This document shows, piece by piece, positions 22,167 through 24,579 of a DNA stretch of 24,579 bases. Both the position numbers and the translations under genes were made by a program. The notes below the pieces were generated by a model. That model was given only the letters and a program-made list of their open reading frames with translations. It was not told where the DNA came from and made no database searches. The stretch covers positions 1 through 24,579 of the forward strand of contig CALRFZ010000010.1 of the NCBI GenBank assembly GCA_943357015.1, in the 5' to 3' direction. This DNA comes from Candidatus Staskawiczbacteria bacterium. Its GTDB lineage: Bacteria > Patescibacteriota > Minisyncoccia > Minisyncoccales > Staskawiczbacteraceae. Positions within the stretch are counted from its first letter, which is position 1; each line of letters starts with the position of its first letter.

Positions 22167-22213
22167 CGTTGGCTAGTCTTGCAAAAAACCAAGTTATTTG
22201 GTAGAGTAATACT

Positions 22214-22342
22214 AATTTGAAATTTACAATTTGAAATTTGAAGTCAATTTGAAATATCTTAATTTAAAATAATTAAATTAGTCGAAATTTTGTTTTATCA
22301 AAATTTCGACACCTTATTATTTCAAATTGTAAATTTCAAATT
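22214..22342. repeat. Right copy of the 23-base element plus inverted copy and inner hairpin
   Basis: The 23-mer at 22214-22236 matches the left copy exactly and has a perfect inverted copy at 22320-22342. Between them, GTCGAAATTTTG (22281-22292) and CAAAATTTCGAC (22299-22310) form a 12-bp hairpin. The whole could form a large cruciform or a long RNA hairpin ending 15 bases before rpmF. No T tract follows the inner stem. Confidence 0.9.
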
Positions 22343-22357
22343 TCAAATTCACAAGTA

Positions 22358-22618
22358 ATGGCAGTTCCAAGACATAAACATACAAGGTCAAGCGTCGGAC
22401 AGCGTCGGATGCATATTTTCGTTACACCAGTTAAGCTGACAACTTGCCAAAAATGTAGTGCGCCAGTTCGACCTCACACTACTTGCAAAAAGTGCGGATT
22501 TTATAAAGGCAAAGAAGTGATTAATGTGTTAGGTAAATTAAATAAAAAAGAGCGCAAAATTAAAGAACAAGAAATAAAAGAAACAGAGAAAGTTGGGGTA
22601 TCTAAAATTCCTAATTAA
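22358..22618 (+). CDS. rpmF: 50S ribosomal protein L32 with C-terminal extension
   Basis: This bL32 begins with MAVPRHKHTRSSVGQRRMH and carries a zinc ribbon at C30-x2-C33 and C43-x2-C46. Its 86 residues exceed the usual 57-60; the extra residues from about 55 form a charged tail (KLNKKERKIKEQEIKETEK). bL32 lies in the large subunit near the L22/L17 region. Having all four cysteines implies the zinc-dependent form. It opens an RNA/ribosome-related run with nusB, rnc and rpsP. No SD is present. Confidence 0.95.
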   Translation: MAVPRHKHTRSSVGQRRMHIFVTPVKLTTCQKCSAPVRPHTTCKKCGFYKGKEVINVLGKLNKKERKIKEQEIKETEKVGVSKIPN

Positions 22619-22620
22619 CC

Positions 22621-22730
22621 TAATTTCTAATTGACCTAAATAAATTCCAAATCTAATAGTGTAAGATTTTAATAAATTAAAAAAAGGATTTAATTAGAAA
22701 TTAAAAATTAGAAATTAGAAATTTAGAAAA
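22621..22730. repeat. AATTTCTAATT / AATTAGAAATT array before nusB
   Basis: AATTTCTAATT after rpmF has inverted counterparts AATTAGAAATT repeated with variations up to the nusB start (about 22691-22728). This gap has its own motif but the same organisation as the others. Confidence 0.7.
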
Positions 22731-23162
22731 ATGGCATCTCGGCACTTATCACGTTCAATAGTTATGCAAAGCCTCTACGAGTGGGATTTTTACGGTAAAA
22801 AAGACGGGGCATTAAATACAATCATTGATAGAAACATTCAAGACTTTGGTCCGGGTTTGGAGGATGTAACTTTTGTTCATCAGTTAGCTGATGGCGTAGT
22901 GAATCATTTAGCCGATATTGATACTATTATTGAAAAGTCTGCTCCTGAATGGCCTTTGGCGCAAATACCAATTATTGATAGGAATGTTTTAAGGATTGGT
23001 TTGTGTGAACTTTTATATAGCAACAAAAAAGAAGTGCCCCCAAAAGTGGCAATTAACGAAGCGATTGAATTGGCAAAAACTTTTTCTGGAAAAATATCAG
23101 GTAAGTTTATTAACGGAGTTTTGGGAACAGTATTTAAACAATTGGAAGAGAAAAGTGAGTAG
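22731..23162 (+). CDS. nusB: Transcription antitermination protein NusB
   Basis: This 143-residue all-helical NusB starts with the classic ASRHLSRSIVMQSLYEWDF and includes the conserved APEWPLAQIPIIDRNVLRIGLCELLY and PPKVAINEAIELAKTFSGKISGKFINGVLG. NusB with NusE (S10) binds boxA RNA in rRNA operons to support antitermination. The length is normal. The stop codon lies inside the first copy of a downstream repeat (AGTGAGTAG). It precedes rnc, consistent with an rRNA-synthesis and processing theme. No SD is present. Confidence 0.95.
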   Translation: MASRHLSRSIVMQSLYEWDFYGKKDGALNTIIDRNIQDFGPGLEDVTFVHQLADGVVNHLADIDTIIEKSAPEWPLAQIPIIDRNVLRIGLCELLYSNKKEVPPKVAINEAIELAKTFSGKISGKFINGVLGTVFKQLEEKSE

Positions 23163-23237
23163 TTGGTAGTGAATAGTTTGTAGGACGTTTAAAGCGTTTT
23201 ATTAACTACTCACTACTTACTACAAACTGTAAACTCA
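23152..23237. repeat. AGTAGTGAGTAG-type self-complementary array between nusB and rnc
   Basis: GTGAGTAGTT and AGTTTGTAG on the left have inverted copies AACTACTCAC and CTACAAACT on the right, interspersed with TAGTGAATAG/CACTACTTAC variants. The order of the paired blocks is not simply nested, so alternative pairings are possible. The left arm overlaps the end of nusB. Confidence 0.75.
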
Positions 23238-23240
23238 AAG

Positions 23241-23936
23241 ATGAAGAATTTAGATTTATTTGAAAAGAAGCTGGGTTTGTCTTTTAAAAATAAAGATTTA
23301 TTAATTCAAGCTTTTGTTCATCGGTCATACCTGAATGAAAATCCAGAATTTAACCTAGATCAAAATGAAAGGCTGGAATTTCTGGGAGACGCAGTTTTAG
23401 AATTAGTGGTGACTGAATTTTTGTATAAAGAATATCCAGAAAAGGCAGAGGGTGAATTAACTAATTGGCGAGCCGCTTTGGTTAATGCTAAAATGTTAAC
23501 TTCGGTAGCAGAGGAATTGGGTTTTAATGACTTTTTATTGCTAAGTAGGGGAGAAACCAAAGAACTTGGCAAAGCCCGTCAATATATTTTAGCCAATACT
23601 TTTGAGGCATTAGTTGGAGCAATGTATTTAGATTCTGGTTATCAAATTTGCGACACATTTTTAAAAAACTATTTGTTAAAAAAGTTACCACAAATTATTA
23701 CTAGCGGTTCATATAAAGACGCAAAATCTCATTTTCAGGAACAAGCTCAGGATAAGGATGGCATTACTCCAGTTTATAAAATTACCAAAGAATGGGGGCC
23801 GGATCATAAAAAGAAATTTACAGTTGGAGTTTATCTGAATCAAAATTTAGTAACTGAAGGCGAGGGTTACTCAAAGCAAGAAGCCGAAGAGCAGGCAGCC
23901 AAAAAAGCCTTAGAAATTAAAAAGTGGAATAATTAA
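23241..23936 (+). CDS. rnc: Ribonuclease III
   Basis: This 231-residue dsRNA endonuclease processes rRNA precursors and structured mRNAs. The signature NERLEFLGDAVLELV (42-56) gives E46 and D50. The second cluster reads LANTFEALVGAMYLD (117-131) with E122; N119 stands where E. coli has D114. A normal C-terminal dsRNA-binding domain covers about residues 160-228 (SHFQEQAQDKDGITPVYKI, ending KQEAEEQAAKKALE). The full length argues for an active enzyme with a conservative change in a metal-site residue. It lies 78 bases after nusB, separated by a repeat array. No SD is present. Confidence 0.95.
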   Translation: MKNLDLFEKKLGLSFKNKDLLIQAFVHRSYLNENPEFNLDQNERLEFLGDAVLELVVTEFLYKEYPEKAEGELTNWRAALVNAKMLTSVAEELGFNDFLLLSRGETKELGKARQYILANTFEALVGAMYLDSGYQICDTFLKNYLLKKLPQIITSGSYKDAKSHFQEQAQDKDGITPVYKITKEWGPDHKKKFTVGVYLNQNLVTEGEGYSKQEAEEQAAKKALEIKKWNN

Positions 23937-24007
23937 GTTAAAAGTTATCAAGTTAATCAAGTTAAAAGACGACGGACTTTATAACTTTCAACTTTATAAC
24001 TTTATAA
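23935..24007. repeat. AAGTTAAAAGTTATC-type self-complementary array between rnc and rpsP
   Basis: AAGTTAAAAGTTATCAAG-like units on the left are mirrored by CTTTATAACTTTCAACTTTATAACTTT on the right across ACGACGGA. Arms of about 30 bases pair imperfectly. The left edge overlaps the rnc stop codon. Confidence 0.75.
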
Positions 24008-24017
24008 ATCAATATAT

Positions 24018-24446
24018 ATGTTAACTATTAGACTTACTCGCAAGGGTAAAAAAAATCAGCCATTTTTTAGAATTGTGGTAATTGATAAAAGAAGATCAGC
24101 TTCTGGTGGAAGGGCAGTGGAAGAATTGGGGTATCTTAACCCCTTAACCAAGAAAAACTCCATCAATAAAGATAGGGCTTTGTACTGGTTAAGCGTGGGA
24201 GCTCAGGCTTCGCCAAGAATACATAATTTGTTGGTTGCGGAAAAAATTGTCCAAGCCACAAAAATTAAAAAATTCAGTGTTTCTAAAAAAGCTAAGGCCC
24301 AAGCACTGAAGGCGAGCGCTGTTGCGCCTGTTGTCGAAGCAACTTTAACTGAACCTGTTGCCCCTGTTGTCGAAGCAACTTTAACTGAACCTGTTGCCCC
24401 AGAAGTCCAAACCCCAGCCCCAGTAGAAGAAAAACCAGTAGTCTAA
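24018..24446 (+). CDS. rpsP: 30S ribosomal protein S16 with Ala/Pro/Glu-rich tail
   Basis: This bS16 begins MLTIRLTRKGKKNQPFFRIV with VIDKRRSASGGRAVEELGYLNP, the family core, and LYWLSVGAQASPRIHNLL. The core ends near residue 80-85. The total of 142 residues is much longer than the usual 80-90. The extra tail is Ala/Val/Pro/Glu-rich, built around two 12-residue units (APVVEATLTEPV), and ends PVEEKPVV. S16 stabilises the 30S subunit during assembly. The tail is likely disordered. No SD is present; a strong terminator follows. Confidence 0.96.
   Translation: MLTIRLTRKGKKNQPFFRIVVIDKRRSASGGRAVEELGYLNPLTKKNSINKDRALYWLSVGAQASPRIHNLLVAEKIVQATKIKKFSVSKKAKAQALKASAVAPVVEATLTEPVAPVVEATLTEPVAPEVQTPAPVEEKPVV
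24324..24395 (+). repeat. Two tandem 36-bp repeats in the rpsP tail
   Basis: Units 24324-24359 and 24360-24395 differ only at the third base (GCG versus GCC), and a third unit begins at 24396 before diverging. Near-identity at silent positions indicates a recent duplication. Confidence 0.93.
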
Positions 24447-24463
24447 TCTATTAATTATGCGAC

Positions 24464-24489
24464 AAAAAAGCTCTGTAAAGAGCTTTTTT
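24464..24489 (+). terminator. Intrinsic terminator after rpsP
   Basis: AAAAAAGCTCT (24464-24474) and AGAGCTTTTTT (24479-24489) form a perfect hairpin with loop GTAA and a T run. It could also work on the minus strand. The remaining 90 bases (24490-24579) show a TTACAC...GTGTAA inverted pair but no gene I can support. Confidence 0.93.
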
Positions 24490-24579
24490 GCTACACCAAA
24501 GCTATGTACATTAAGATAGGGTTGTTTACACTTTTGCGAAATTGCACTTGCGTGTAATAGAAAAACTCGGGACAATGAA

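Noticed and set aside
22214..22342. CRISPR array from repeated AATTTGAAA units
   Set aside because: Units are contiguous variants in both orientations, with no regular unique spacers and no cas genes nearby.

Overview
The window is most likely chromosomal DNA of a Patescibacteria/CPR bacterium, probably Parcubacteria-like. The signs are an AT-rich, gene-dense layout, trimmed housekeeping proteins (a threonyl-tRNA synthetase without a TGS domain), rplK followed directly by a terminator with no rplA, a multidomain secreted protein ending in a Hint domain, and almost no Shine-Dalgarno (SD) sequences before housekeeping genes. TGA appears to be a stop codon (tmk ends at ATGA, overlapping thyA), so I see no sign of the recoded CPR genetic code. 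Assignment to a lineage is inference.

Layout. 1-2844 (+): 3' end of gyrB, a histidine phosphatase, a YbaB-like protein and a beta-CASP metallo-beta-lactamase nuclease. 2889-4555 (+): promoter, structured leader, secE, nusG, rplK, terminator. 4557-7764 (+): dcd, dut, tmk, thyA, folA, which together form a dCTP-to-dTDP route. 7802-7996: a short structured transcript with a 13-codon ORF. 8092-9543 (+): gatB. 9590-14011 (-): miaA, an unrecognised 540-residue membrane protein, and thrS. 14114-14920 (+): two small GC-richer orphan genes, each with its own promoter and terminator. 14928-18113 (-): dnaE. 18185-18540 (+): a small zinc-finger orphan gene. 18559-19245: rnhB, probably leaderless. 19417-22166: a membrane-anchored protein and a 743-residue secreted protein. 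22358-24446: rpmF, nusB, rnc and rpsP.

Two themes stand out. First, four short transcription units (7802-7996, 14114-14567, 14577-14920, 18185-18540) have promoters, good SD sequences and strong terminators and encode orphan peptides. Of 23 longer genes with visible starts, only folA has a comparable SD. This looks like a separate expression class of small genes or RNAs. Second, many intergenic gaps hold AT-rich, self-complementary low-complexity arrays, each built on its own short motif. One 23-base element occurs directly on both sides of the secreted-protein locus and a third time inverted.

The secreted protein (signal peptide, two CnaB-like domains, Fn3-like domain, PKD domain, C-terminal Hint domain with a five-residue tail) is the most distinctive single protein. 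It predicts an autoprocessing surface or secreted factor.
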